A DNA stretch of 64,000 bases, taken from positions 40,467,730 through 40,531,729 of the forward strand of contig NC_091160.1 of the NCBI RefSeq assembly GCF_040958095.1, read 5' to 3'. The notes below the pieces were generated by a model, which was given only the letters and a program-made list of their open reading frames with translations, searched no databases and had not been told where the DNA came from. Positions 22,832-34,774 of this stretch are shown piece after piece (position 1 is the stretch's first letter; every line of letters starts with the position of its first letter). The translations under genes and the position numbers were made by a program. Source of the DNA: Procambarus clarkii. Its lineage: Eukaryota > Arthropoda > Malacostraca > Decapoda > Cambaridae.

Positions 22832-23430
22832 TTCTTTATTTCCATTCCTGTATTGATATTAATTGTACATGTGATCATGTAGTTTATGTCAGTAAACATC
22901 ACATCTTTTATCATGGTGTTAAAGTGCGCCTCCATAATAATCGCTATGAGCACACACGAGAGATATCAGAGTCCCACCTAGTAAACATCATGTTTTCTAC
23001 AGAAGTTCCTTAGTGACTGGAGAGTGGTGGAGCAGCACAGACTTATGTAAAATTGTACCCTAGTCTATCCGTCCAGTATCAGAACCGAAATGGTAGCATC
23101 ACTTTGGCAACAAGCAATATAGTGACTGGAGAGTAGTGACGTGACGGAAATTGCGAGAGTGGCATTTTCGGTATGCGCGGTGACGTCGAGACGGGGCGTC
23201 AGGGAAGATGATGTGAGCGGATCCGGTCACATCGAGGAGAACATGCCGGATGACTTGCGGATCGATCATTTGTTCCGAGAAAAGGCCAGAGGACAAGCGA
23301 CAGGTGAGGACGAGTCGGATAGGAGTATCCAGGTCACTTTCACCAGTCCTCTAGGTATTGACAGCGCCCGTCTAGGTGAGCTGCCAAAGGAAGAGTTTCC
23401 GGAGTTGGCACAGGAGGCGGAATGAGGTCT

Positions 23431-23608
23431 CGCCGGACTGTTGAAGAGGAGTGTGTGTGTGGACGTTCGTGGCAGTTGGAGAGGAGGTGGCCGACGTCGA
23501 CGAAGCGGCCCCCTGTGAGAGGGTGTGTGGGCCCCTATTAAATCTGCCCAGCTGAAGGAGTTGTCAGAGGACATGAAAGAAGAGTTGCTGACGATCTCCA
23601 GTTTGTTT
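23431..23608 (+). repeat. Direct-repeat block, copy 2 (empty site)
   Basis: This is the uninterrupted counterpart of 22494-22831. It is followed immediately by the T-run (A-tail on the other strand) of a minus-strand SINE S2. An open frame of 94 codons just before it (23141-23425) is of unknown family. Confidence 0.72.
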
Positions 23609-23641
<33 letters not shown>

Positions 23642-23909
23642 AGATATATACAAGAGTTGTTACATTCTTGTACAGCCACTAGTACGCGTACGGTTTCGGG
23701 CAAGTCCTTAATCCTATGGTCCCTGGAATACGATCCCCTGCCGCGAAGAATCGTTTTTTCATCCAAGTACACATTTTACTGTTGCGTTAAACAGAGGCTA
23801 CAGTTAAGGAATTGCGCCCAGTAAATCCTCCCCGGCCAGGATACGAACCCATGACATAGCGCTCGCGGAACGCCAGGCGAGTGTCTTACCACTACACCAC
23901 GGAGACTGT
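23609..23909 (-). mobile_element. tRNA-derived SINE (family S2), full-length, minus strand
   Basis: Minus-strand head TCTCCGTGGTGTAGTGGTAA, B box GGTTCGTATCC, body with CAGTAAAATGTGTACTTGG, tail GGACTTGCCCGAAACCGTAC and a long A tail (T-run at 23609-23640). It is the best preserved S2 copy here. Confidence 0.9.
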
Positions 23910-23959
23910 GGACAGAGACTGTTCTTTACTAGCAGTACCCGGCCACGCTTTGCTGTGGC

Positions 23960-24320
23960 TCAGCAACGCATGTTCTTCATGCAACCTTCCCTGTCCCCCA
24001 GTGCTCCCCACCATTCCTCCCCTTACTCGTCTCCTCTGCCTCCCAAACATTCCTCACTCCCCCGTCCCCTCATCCTCCCCACCATTCCGACCTCCACCAT
24101 TCCCTTTTTCTTCCCACCATGCCCCACTCCCCTGTCCCTTTGTCCTCCCCACCATTCTCCATTCCCCTTTTCCTTCGTCCCCACCATCCAAAACTCCTCC
24201 GTCCCCTCGTCCTTCCCCACCATTACCCCCTCCCTTGTCCCCTCGTCTTCCCCACCATCTCTCACTTCCGTCCCCTTGTCATCCCCACTCCCTCGTCCGA
24301 TGCCTTCCCAAATGGTCTGA
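23960..24320. repeat. Pyrimidine-rich imperfect minisatellite
   Basis: A CT-rich tract built from variants of CCCCTCGTCCTCCCCACCATT, with loose spacing around 30 bp. It produces proline-rich open frames without family resemblance. Confidence 0.75.
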
Positions 24321-24734
24321 TGTTCCCATCAGAAAATTGGGAACATCAAGAGATCTGATGTTCCCATCACTGAAATATAATAAAAGCAGTTAAAAAATGA
24401 AATGAAAATATGAAAAAAACTATACTCGCGAAATGACCGGTATGGTAAACAACACAGCTCAATTCCAATGCAATTCACACAAAATAATTAAATCAAAATG
24501 AAAATAAATAAAAATCTATGAAAATTTAATTTATCAATACAATCAGAAACATTGAAATGAAATTGTAACATGTTTAGTATGTCATGTGTGTTGCTCTTAC
24601 ATGCAACAGATGGCATGAATATTACCAAAGGCCAAGATATTACATCAGTTTAAAACCCAAATAGAAAAAAATTCTCAGGAGCAATGGTGGGACCTTTGAC
24701 AAGATGCCAGCTTCCTGTCCCCTTCGAGGCAACT

Positions 24735-24840
24735 AGCGATTTGCTGTTGTTGTTTTAGATTTAGCTTCTCAGAACGAAGTGTCCATGTAGCACGGGATAC
24801 AGTGAGTCCGTAACTGAGTTCGGTTATTCGTGATAACCTT
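24735..24840 (-). repeat. Single hairpin-rich repeat unit ending in AAC triplets
   Basis: On the minus strand, TTACGGACTCACTGTATCCC then GTGCTACATGGACAC and an end AATCTAAAACAACAAC show the same plan as the units at 21.9-22.2 kb: a hairpin around an ACGG/CCCGT pair, a second stem, then a trinucleotide tail. The relationship is inferred from layout. Confidence 0.45.
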
Positions 24841-24954
24841 GTTACTGTGATATTTGGGTCAAAGTTTTAAGTGGAAGTGGGGGGTTTCCTCCTTTTTCCC
24901 CCTGTTTCTTTTTTCGCTTTTGTTTTAGTACACTGGTTTTAGTCTTGTTTTAAT

Positions 24955-25390
24955 AACATTATCTTGGTGGCGGATGTAGGTGCAGAATGTTCACTAGTGA
25001 GTCCCATTCTCTAACGGCTTTTCTGATCATTGTAGTCGCTTTGGAATGTGCATCTAATGCAGCTGCTGTCGTTGGATTAATGTTGAGTTTGATGGGCAGG
25101 GCTTTAGTAGCTTCACATTCCAGTAAGTAGTGCAGTAGTGGTGCCTTTGCTCCTGTTCCACAGATATGACATTCTTTAACTATTGGGTTTATTTCCTCCC
25201 AGCAGCACTTGTAACCAAGTCTGAATCTGGCTACTGCAATGTCTCTGAATATCTTTTTGTCAGGCTTGAAAGAGTAGCATCCAGTGGCTCGTTCGTACCA
25301 TATCACCGTGGATCTTCCTTCCGCTACTTTGGCTCTTTGGCCACTAGTGAGATAGTAGCTCTCAGATATATTCAGGTAAACTACTAATGA
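24955..25390 (-). mobile_element. LINE family B (I-like) C-terminal fragment, minus strand
   Basis: The minus strand encodes VARFRLGYKCCWEEINPIVK and ECHICGTGAKAPLLHYLLEC, the Cys/His segment downstream of RNase H in family B elements. It ends at 24959. A LINE A tail (about 25395-25520, plus strand, AAAT end) follows on the other side. Confidence 0.75.
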
Positions 25391-25756
25391 CTTCATTCCT
25401 GCCCGAAACGCTATGCCTGTTAATGGCACATGCCTTCGTAAGAAGAACAATGTTAAGTACTCTCACAAACACAATGTACCTTCTTGTATATAAACAAATA
25501 AATAAATAAGTAAATAAATAAAATCCATCTCCCAGAAAGCATGCAATGTGCATCACACTGCATATATTAATTTTAAAAACTCCTAATTGAACACTCTCTG
25601 ACCTCAGGAGACTTCTCTTCAGACCACCAGGACACTCACTGACCTTAGGACACGTGGCACCAGGACACACAAACTGACCTTAGGACATGACCTCCTGACC
25701 TCAGGACACACACTGACCTCAGGGTATGTAGCACCAGGACACTCACTGAGAATTCA

Positions 25757-26030
25757 TTGTTTTCTTTATATATATACAAGAATTCTTGCACTCTTGTACA
25801 GCCACCAGCATGCATAGCGTTTCGGGCATGTCCTTAATCCTATGTTCCCTGGAATACGACCCGCCAAATCGTTTAACAACCAGGTACACATTTTACTGTT
25901 GGGTAAGCAGAGGCGACAGTTAAGGATTAACACTCAGTAAATCCTCCCTGGCCAGGATACGAACCCAGGACAGAGCGATCGTGAAACGCCAAACGCGTGT
26001 TTTAATTACCACTTCACCATGGGGACTGCA
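25757..26030 (-). mobile_element. tRNA-derived SINE (family S2), minus strand
   Basis: B box GGTTCGTATCC, the CAGTAAAATGTGTACCTGG block and the GACATGCCCGAAACGCTATG tail are all present on the minus strand. It sits about 70 bp downstream of the SLC15 stop codon and so may lie in the 3'UTR. Confidence 0.83.
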
Positions 26031-26098
26031 TGGAGAAGGCGTTGTTCATACGAGACACTTGGACAATCCGGCCGTGACCGTCGTCACAGGAAATATGG

Positions 26099-29000
26099 CT
26101 ACACAGACCGTTCCATGACAAATGCGGGATTGTCGTGAGAAGCTAATTGTTGTTGGTCTCGCTCACAGGCTTCACTTGTCATCTTCGACTCCTTTCCGGG
26201 GTCTACTGGCGAGTTTTTGTTGTATCTCTTAATCAACATGAAGAAAATTATGGTGTTGACGGACATGAGACAAGCATAGAAGAAGGCTTCGTGAGAGGCC
26301 CGGTGCTTGAAGGCCCCCGTGGCAGAGCTCAGGCTTGTTAGTCCTGCAAAGAGCCACAAGCCGGCAGTAATTGTGAAGAGATTGGCTGCCTGTAGTGAAG
26401 ACTTCATGGCCATCGGGGCCTGCGAGTAAGCAAAGTCCATGCCAGAGACTGAGAAGAGGACCTCGCCGATGGTGATGAGGACGTACTGGGGAAGGAGCCA
26501 TAACATGTGGACGTTTGCAGGGGCCGTCATGGGGAAGAGGAAGACGTCGGTGGTGGTGATGACGATGTCGTACACACCGTCCTGGTACACTGCAGCCTCC
26601 CCAACTTCCACCTCTTCCACCATCACCTTGTACTCCTGGGGACTGATACGCTGGAACTCCGTCTTTCCCTCCAGGAGCTGGAAGTTGTGGAGGATGGTGT
26701 CGTACGTGAGCGTCACGTTGAGCTCGTTGTGCGCAGGCGCCAACACCCGCACCTGTCAGGGCGAACCAACACAACTGAACAACACCAGGAAATCAGGCCC
26801 TAAATTTTACTGAATATTTATTTCTTAGGCACCATCAGAATAATAATAATAATAATAATAATATTAATAATAATAATAACACCAATAATAATAACACCAA
26901 TAAAGACCAGTGTCACTTCTTTATTACTCAAAGCTATGCTAATAATGTTTTAACAGGTTTATATCAGAATGGCAAAATGTTGAAAAAATAATTCATATCT
27001 ATTATTTTACGCACCACTACCCACCTGTTATTGAGTTTATTGAAGTATCCTATTGTTAAATTGGCGTCAAAGTAACTCAGTTAATGAGACACTTTCCAGT
27101 TGTTAGTTCCATGGAACAATTAGCTGCTGACTATAGAAATTACTCTCTATAGTCTTTGTCGATGTCAGCATAGTGCCTTTTATACCTAAGAAACAGAGCA
27201 GAAATGATTGGTTACGGAGACTCACTTTGGTCTCTGCATCTTCGTCCTTGATGTACTCGAGTGTGGGAGGGAGAGCCAGCACGCCAGTGGAGGTGACAAG
27301 GAGTGTTGTCTCATGGGCACCCAGCACCCTCACTCTCACCTGCCTCATGTCTGGGGCGAGGCAGGAGGCTGTCACCTTGGCCTCCACCTCATCACCATGT
27401 GTGACAGTCAAGCCAGGCAGAACCACCTGGCCTCCGCTCTCCACACTCAGCTGACCGGTCTTGACGAAGGGCACCTCCACCACCATCTGGCAAGGCAGTG
27501 CGTTGTAAACGTGGATTCTCGCCTGCTCTGGAGGAATGAAAGTCTGTTCCACGCTCATGTTCACCAGTGCGTAGACCAGGAAGGCGATGATGGTGAAGCA
27601 CATCCCCGCGATCATCCGGGATGTGGTCTTGGTGAGGACGCCAACGCGGGTCAACAAAGGGTAGACCACAAAATCAAAGAGCGGAATGAGAGCTAAAATG
27701 AGCAGTGGGTTGGCAGTGGAAGACATCTCTGGCGGGATCCTATAGCTGCCCACCATACCGTCGAGACGTTTGGCCTGGAATATCATACCAGTGGAGGTCT
27801 GATAGAAGAGAGCCCAGAAGAGCGGGAAGGTGCAGAACAGCAGAAGAACACGCAATGTCACCTTCACGTCCAGCAGCAACTGAGAATCAAATTTGTCCTG
27901 AGCACGGTCAAGCCAGTGCTGCACAGGCTTTCGGTCCTTATCCCAGGTCTTAGTGACTGCATGTGCAATGCATCGAACTGCTCTTATTATCATTTTGTCT
28001 GGGGGCCCCTCCTTGTACTGCGACCGTCCTGTAAAATTACAAACACATAACGACTAGTAGGTACCCATCATTGCCTGATTAAACAAAAAAAGACACTCCT
28101 ATGCCCCCGGTGCCACCTCCCCAACAATAAACAAAATTTCATAGCTTATATAGTAGAACAAACGACCTTTAGACACAACTATCACTACACACAGAATTAC
28201 ATATGATCTTTATTTACCACTTCTTTTATTCCGCAACATCTTCAAATGCAAAATCATCACCCCAGTTTACAACTGTTATTATGATCACAAACCCACAGTA
28301 CAGCAGTGCCCAGAAGAGCCTTGACATGACACACTACAGTAGTGCCCAGAGGAGCCTGTACCTAACACACTACAGTAGTGCCCAGAGGAGCCTGTACCTA
28401 ACACACTACAGTAGTGCCCAGAAGAGCCTTGACATGACACACTACAGTAGTGCCCAGAGGAGCCTGTACCTGACACACTACAGTAGTGCCCAGAGGAGCC
28501 TGTACCTGACACACTACAGTAGTGCCCAGAGGAGCCTGTACCTGACACATTACAGTAGTGCCCAGAGGAATCTGTTGTTGTACCCAGATTGTAGTAGGAA
28601 TAAATTTAGAAAGCTCTCTCTTAGAGTGCAGCAGCAGAAATTGTGAATGATGTATGAATGACCCTCTGTCGGAGTCATCTTGTTTGTGAAGACATCTTGT
28701 ACACCAGGATGTCGGTACCGTTCAAACAAGCATCAGCTACATGTCATTATTGTCTGAGTGTCGCCAGTCTGTGAACCAGGCGGCTCCTCTGTTCTGGCCA
28801 ATGCTCTGAAAGAGGTTATGTTATACATCCTAGCTAATCCTTCACCAATCTCTCACTTTGCTCTCTTCCCGCCAAATCCCACTACTGCCACCAAATGTTG
28901 TAACTCGTATGTAAATGTATCTCAATATTATTTCATAATATATTCAAGTTATATTAATCACATATATGTCATTAGCATGACACAAGCCCTCTACAACGAG

Positions 29001-32000
29001 GCTACTGCATTGGCAGGGAACACAAAGGTTAATGATAAAAACACAGCTAGTATCAAATCTATACATTCACAAATATGTTATATCTTGCACTGACTGGACA
29101 CCCAGCTGGATCCCTTCACGATTGAATCATCAAATTTGTATTAAAAGAGTCTATGGTGTCATCTTGAAAATACATAAACCAATAATAAAAATTGTTTAAA
29201 TATTATTATCCTAGAGGACTGACCAGCAGCGAAGATGACGGTGGAGACAACCATGAGGCCGGCCATTATAATGTAGGAGAGGAAGTAGCAGTCATCACCG
29301 AAGCACTGGACAGAGTCTCGTATTTGAGCTGTTATGAATAGCCCGGCGAAGGCGCCAGCGTTGATCACCCAGTAGAAGGCGTAAAAGAACCTGCAACAGA
29401 AATGACAAGTTAAGAGAATGCTAAGATGACAACTTACCAGTTTTCTGGTTTATGTGCAAAAACGAACTAATTACTCCATCTAACACGTCATCGAGAGCAG
29501 GAATGTTTTGTCTTTCATAACTACTTGACCATTTCAACAAAATTACAAAGTATTATTGAAGCAAACTAAAATGCACACGTCTTATACACAGATTTTGCTA
29601 AATATGACCATGGAGTGGGAGCCATCATTCTTCTTCCATAGTTTTCCATCGTCAAGCATTTAGTTCTTGTTAACGCTTTCCTCAGCGAGTCTGTTCGGGA
29701 ACTTGGCTGCAACTTTTTAATTGCACTTCCTACCGTGTATAGCAAGGACAAATATCAGCCACACTACAAACCCATCAAATTTCTTTACAAAACCCATCAA
29801 CCTATGAACTCCCTCTTCCCAGCCTTCCACACCAATCAATATCCCCAATTCACTTCTGATGAACCTCTCCCACTTTAACATACCTCTTCTGTTGCTCCCG
29901 TTGTTCTGGGACTTTGAACTGGTCGGCCCCGAGGGAGGAGTACACAGCTTTCATGAGCCCTGCGCAGACGCCCAGCGCGAGCATACCAAAGACTCCTGTA
30001 AATTTGGAGGTGCTGAAGGAGGCCATGATGGGAGTGACCGAAGAGAGGGTAAAGATGGCGGCGCCCACTGTGTACCCGCAGCACATCAAAAACACTGTGC
30101 GAGCCTGTATGAGGAAGGTGATAGAGGCTAAGAGGTGGTGAAGAGGTACAGAGAGCATGAAAGTTACAGGTAGCTCGATCGAGAGTCACATTCAGCTTGG
30201 AAGATACTAGTATATACAGATAACAGAACCTATAATAATCCTCAACTTAATTATCTGCTAAAGTCAGACAACTTATAGGTTCTAGATTATTTATTTATTT
30301 ATTTATTATTTATTTATTTATATACAAAAAGGTACATTAGGTTTGTACCTAGAATCCAGAGAAAAGTACGTACAAGACATAATAGATTACATCACTCAGT
30401 GTCAGGAGGCTGAAGACAAGTTCATCCCGGCCCAAAAGGAAAACAATGAAAAGCAAAAGAGGAATCCGTGGTTCAATCAGGTATGTAGGGAAGGTAAGCA
30501 ATTAAATTTAAAGGCATGTATAAACCACAGAAATAACAGGACACCAGAGAGCACGGGCAGATACCAGAAGGCCAGAAATGAGTACTTCAGTGTGAGTAAA
30601 GAAGAAGACAGTATCAAAATGGCATAGCAAATTTAAGCCAAGACCCAACCAAATATGCTCCAGACCTCCATCAAGAGGGAAATAACAATACAAGATCAAG
30701 TGATGAAACTGAGAAGGGTGTTAGCATGATCGCTGTCTAATAACAGTCCTTTCCGGCATCAAGAGTAATTTTTACCCACCAATAAAGATCGCAGACGGCC
30801 CAAGCTGTAATTGAAGTTAAAAAGGAACAAGTATTAAACACAATCTTGCATAATATTTGGCTGTAAAGGCATACATTGTGCCAGATTGCGAAATAAAATG
30901 TTATCCGGGCGGGCAGCGACGCATCCAGGACCTTTTGGAATCCAGCGATGCATTCCTTAGGCTCACACAAGAGAGGTGAGTGGTCGTGGCTGAGGTGCTT
31001 GGCCAATCAGCGACAAACTTTCTGTGACGTCATCAGCAGGCACCGAGCCCGCTCCAGTGAGTGAAGCAATTCTCACTGTTCAACTAGATTCCAAATGGGA
31101 AGGTCATGATTTTAGGTGCTCTCGGGAAAATGACAGATTTCAATCTTAACTGGCAAGTTGAGCCCGGAGGAGAGGCAACAGGACTTCCGACCTTTCAGGA
31201 AGAAGGTAGGAAAAAGTACTGTCGATGAAGGGACCTGCTGAGTGTGCAAGGCATTCGATAGCATGCTGGGTTCAGTGAGGGGAAACTGCAAGTACCTTCA
31301 TTTGGACCTAGGTGGGTCAACGCGAATGGACTGACCATTGAAGTCTATATAGTGAGTTCCGAACACCGGGACTCACTTAAGAAGTAGTTACAACCCCAGC
31401 GTGTGTAAATCCATAAGGAATAGCCGCTGAAGAGGCTGGTGAAGACACGATCAAGGTCATGGTAAGCAAGTGCTCCTTTGATTTTCGCCTGTGAAGAAGC
31501 AATTTGAATGTTGACTGTTACCCGAGAAAGGGAGTGTTTTATTTAACTTATCAAGACAGTGAATATTGTGAACAGACAGTGACGGCGCCCAGTATCTAAT
31601 CTGACCCAACAAGTGAAGTCGGCCATCGTAATTTCTTCTATGGAAGTGAATCAGTGCACTGGGCATTGACACAAGGCTACCAGGAGAAGGTACATCTCGC
31701 AGAGCAACGAAGGTCAGGGAAGATCCAGTGTTCATACCTGCGTTGGATGCCCCACAAAACGCGCTTCCCTGGTGCGTCGAGAGGATCGGCGCCACATCTG
31801 CATTACCCAAAGAAGGACGAGGATATGTGTGACGCCAGGGAACAGCGAGAATATGGTGATGGGACTTCAATGAGCTGGCGACAAACGGAAGCTACAAAAC
31901 ACTGGAGATCCCATCGTTTCCTAGCTAAGTAATCTGCCCTCCCCCTCCTCCGCTTTTGTCGATTTGGCGTTCCGAAGGGAACTTGTAGGAATTTCGTTAT

Positions 32001-34519
32001 TATATATATATGTATACTCATGTGGTAGGATACATTGAGACTATACATATGGATAGAGTAACGTTAGTATTATTGACGGTCGAGAGCGACCGCTGATTGC
32101 AGGCTTGATTGAGGCTATCCAGACAAGTTATAGTTTATTTGTTGTATTTATCTTTTGTCAGTAAATATTTTTTTAGTTTTAAATGCTGTGTTTATACGAG
32201 CCTTCATTACAGTTATGCCACGTTATATATATATGAGAAAGCGTAACAGTAGGTTATAAACTACTGGGTACAGGAATAAAGATTAAATGAAATCGGGGAA
32301 AGTAGATTCATGTTCAAGAGGACTAGACTAGAGAATTAAATTCATTTCTTCCGGGCAGGACGCAGGTGAGAACCCCGATGGTTACAGGAATAGCTGGATA
32401 ACCAGGTGTCCGAGGTAGACACCTGCCACTCTTTGGCACCTGCCGCTCTACCTCCCACCCTCTGGGAACAGGAAGTAGCCTAGTGAGTCCCCAGAGGTGC
32501 TGCGAGGTCCCTGTGGTTTTGGGGCTGGTGTACACAGGGGTTAAGCGCCGACTTCATCATGAGGGAAAGGAAGTACATGACCGACAGTAAGGATACTGTA
32601 AAAAGAGCAGTGACGGTGTGTCACTGGTGAAGCTCAACGAGGCTCTGCCCTTCTTTTTCCCCCGTGGCAACAGGTACACAGAGAATGAGAAAGTTTGTGA
32701 AGAATTCAACGAGATTCCAGGAGGTCTTCTCAATAGAGCAAGGCAAAGTCCCTTAATTGAGAGGAGTTGAAATTACCAGTGATGAAGTTAGGAGGTATCC
32801 ACTGGAATTGGACGTGACAAAGATTGTTGGACCTGACGGAATCTCACCACGGATGCTAAAAAGAGCGCTATGCATGCCATTCTATGGAGTACTTTTGGTC
32901 ACTGGAAACAGGAGACCTATCAATATGGAAGACAGCTAAAGTAGTCCCAATATCCAAAATAGTATCAAGCAGGAGGCACTGAACTACAGGCCAGTGTCCC
33001 TAACTTGTATGCCATTCAAGGTGAATGAGAAATCACGAGAAAATATTAGTAGCACATCTGGAGAGAAGGGACTTTGCAATACTACTAACATGGGTTCAGG
33101 AATGGTAAATCACAGATTTAATAGAATTCTATGACCAGGCGACAAAAATTAAGCAAGAAAGATAAGTATCGGCAGACTGCATTTTCTTGGGATGTCAGAG
33201 AGCCTTTGACACAGTACTGCATAAGAGGCTCATGTATAATTTGGGGAAACCTGCAGGAGTAACAGGCATGATGCTCCAGTGGATAAGGGAGTACCTAAGC
33301 AACAGAAAACGACAAGTTATTGTGAGGGGGGAGATCTCAGAATGACGAGATGTACCATAGCAGTCCCACAGGGTTCTGCACTCGGACCTACTCCGTTTCT
33401 GATATACGTAAACGATCTTCCACAGGAAATCTACTCATTCCTCTCAATGTTTGCTGTTGATGCTAAAATTATGAGAAGGATTAAGCCAGGGAAAGACAGT
33501 AAAAGACTACAAGTTGACCTGGACAAACTGGAGGAAGGGTTATCTTGAGATGATTTCGAGGCTTAGCGTCCCCGCGGCCCGGTCCTCGACCAGGCCTCCT
33601 TTTTGTTACACACCCCCAAGAAGCAGCCCGTAGCAGCTGTCTAACTCCCAAATACTTATTTACTGCTGGTAAAAGGGGCATCAGGGTGAAAGAAACTTTT
33701 TGCCCATTTGTCTCTGCCTCCATTACTGACCGAACCCGGAACCTCAGGACAACGAGTCCGAAGCGCTGTCCACTCAGCTGTCAGGCGCCGTGACATTGGT
33801 CATTGTCCAACAAATGGGTACTATAGTGCATTAGGTGAAGGGAGCAAAAGCTAGGCTGGACACAATGTACCTTCCAGTGATTTAGGGGAAATATGATTAC
33901 CTTATACAAAATTCTCAAAGGAATTGACGGAAAGATAAGCCTAAGACAATCTATTAACATGGCTGGTACATGAAAAAGGGACACAGGTTGAAACTTAGTT
34001 ACTTAGAACGTAAATGATCCAAAGAGATATTAGAAAAATAATCAGTATCAGAGCAATTAACAAAGTAAATGCATTAGGAAGAGATGAGGTGGATCCACAC
34101 TCATTTCAGAGTTTCAACTATAGATATGATAGAGCCCAATAGGCTCAACAATCATTACACCAGTTCCTTGACGGTTTAGAGACGGACCAAGAGCCGAAAC
34201 TCAACCCACCGCAAGCACAACAAGGTGAGTATATACACACACACACCCGACCCACCTTGCCCAGATAGACATCGGCCAGGATGGCGCCAGCAATGGGGGC
34301 GAGGTAGACGAGGCCTTCCATAATGGCCTTGACCGTCGTGGCCGAGGAGGAGGTGAAGCCCAACATCCGCTGCATGTAGAACACAGCACCGCCGAAGAGC
34401 CCGTAGTAGACGAGGCGCTCGAGCAGGTAGGACACCAGGATGACTGTGGCCCCTCGAGGGTAGGCCATCATGACTGCCCCGCCAGACCTTGCTCCACACG
34501 CCATGACGTCTCTCATCAC
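26099..34519 (-). CDS. Proton-coupled oligopeptide transporter, SLC15 (POT) family, PepT1/2-like
   Basis: Five coding exons: 34519-34256, 30104-29884, 29390-29224, 28028-27226, 26752-26099. All four introns are GT-AG and phases match. From ATG 34504 the protein is 697 residues, near human PepT1 (708). ATG 34468 would also work. Family signs in order: TM1 with LLERLVYYG (residues 27-35), LADVYLGK at 76-83, GADQF at 142-146, FFYAFYWVINAGAF, HWLDRAQDKFDSQLL, FPLFWALFYQ, an extracellular domain of about 190 residues between TM9 and TM10, and GMDFAYSQAPMAMKS. The family imports di- and tripeptides with protons across the plasma membrane. Two family residues differ: Tyr26 stands where PepT ExxER has its first Glu, and Asp replaces the TM10 Glu. 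A 5'UTR exon probably lies at 36.28-36.45 kb. Intestinal or hepatopancreas use is a guess. Confidence 0.93.
28299..28580. repeat. 36-bp tandem repeat in SLC15 intron 3, about 8 units
   Basis: Units begin TACAGTAGTGCCCAGAGGAG and alternate between two variants (AGAAGAGCCTTGACATGACA and AGAGGAGCCTGTACCTGACA). 36 bp equals 12 codons, so an open frame with a 12-residue period results; it lies in an intron and is not coding. Confidence 0.93.
30282..30730 (+). mobile_element. LINE A tail (minus) and LINE family C fragment (plus) in SLC15 intron 1
   Basis: 30282-30345 is a TTTA-repeat with TACAAAAAGGTACATTAGG, a minus-strand family A tail. Then plus-strand frames encode WFNQVCREGKQLNLKA and the linker between endonuclease and RT of family C (about 30343-30627). 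Confidence 0.65.
30740..32530. other. SLC15 intron 1, no exon recognised
   Basis: This stretch carries only short open frames without recognisable families and a TA-rich run near 32000. I see no coding exon and no clear terminal repeats. Confidence 0.4.
32530..33537 (+). mobile_element. LINE family C, RT region, plus strand
   Basis: Frames read ITSDEVRRYPLELDVTKIVG with PDGISPRMLK following, then a decayed RAFDTVLHKRL-like block near 33200-33230, then CTIAVPQGSALGPTPFLIYV at 33346-33405 and FAVDAKIM, where the FADD box has decayed. Multiple frameshifts show it is dead. A minus-strand SINE S1 follows directly. Confidence 0.78.
33540..33791 (-). mobile_element. tRNA-derived SINE (family S1), minus strand
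   Basis: The minus strand shows the GGTTCGGTCAG region where the B box has decayed, a body with GCCCCTTTTACCAGCAGTAA and the tail GGACCGGGCCGCGGGGACGC with ATCATCTCAAGATA. Older than the other copies judging by substitutions. Confidence 0.75.
33890..34240 (+). mobile_element. LINE family C 3' end abutting SLC15 first coding exon
   Basis: A decayed C-terminal RT block and 3'UTR end in GCAAGCACAACAAGGTGAGT followed by a short ATACACAC run that touches the donor side of the first coding exon. The same arrangement at 14.5-14.75 kb shows the insertion predates the duplication. Confidence 0.65.
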
Positions 34520-34734
34520 CTGTTTCAATAAAAATACAATTAAAAGTATAACGAGGGTCTTCATTTTATTTTCTTATTTTTAACGATTAAATAGTTTATA
34601 TGTCGTTAATTCAGCCCATCCTCTTAAAATGAAAGTACTTAGAGTAACTTGTCGAAAGTATCAGTGTTTATGATGGACCACCAGAAAGTTTACTTTTGTA
34701 TTACTGAAGTTGGAAAAATCGGAAACTTTTTGTG

Positions 34735-34736
34735 TG

Positions 34737-34774
<38 letters not shown>

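Noticed and set aside
22494-23608. Direct repeats about 0.9 kb apart as terminal repeats of an LTR element
   Set aside because: No TG...CA ends, primer-binding site or recognisable gag/pol domains could be identified between them; left as an unclassified repeat block.
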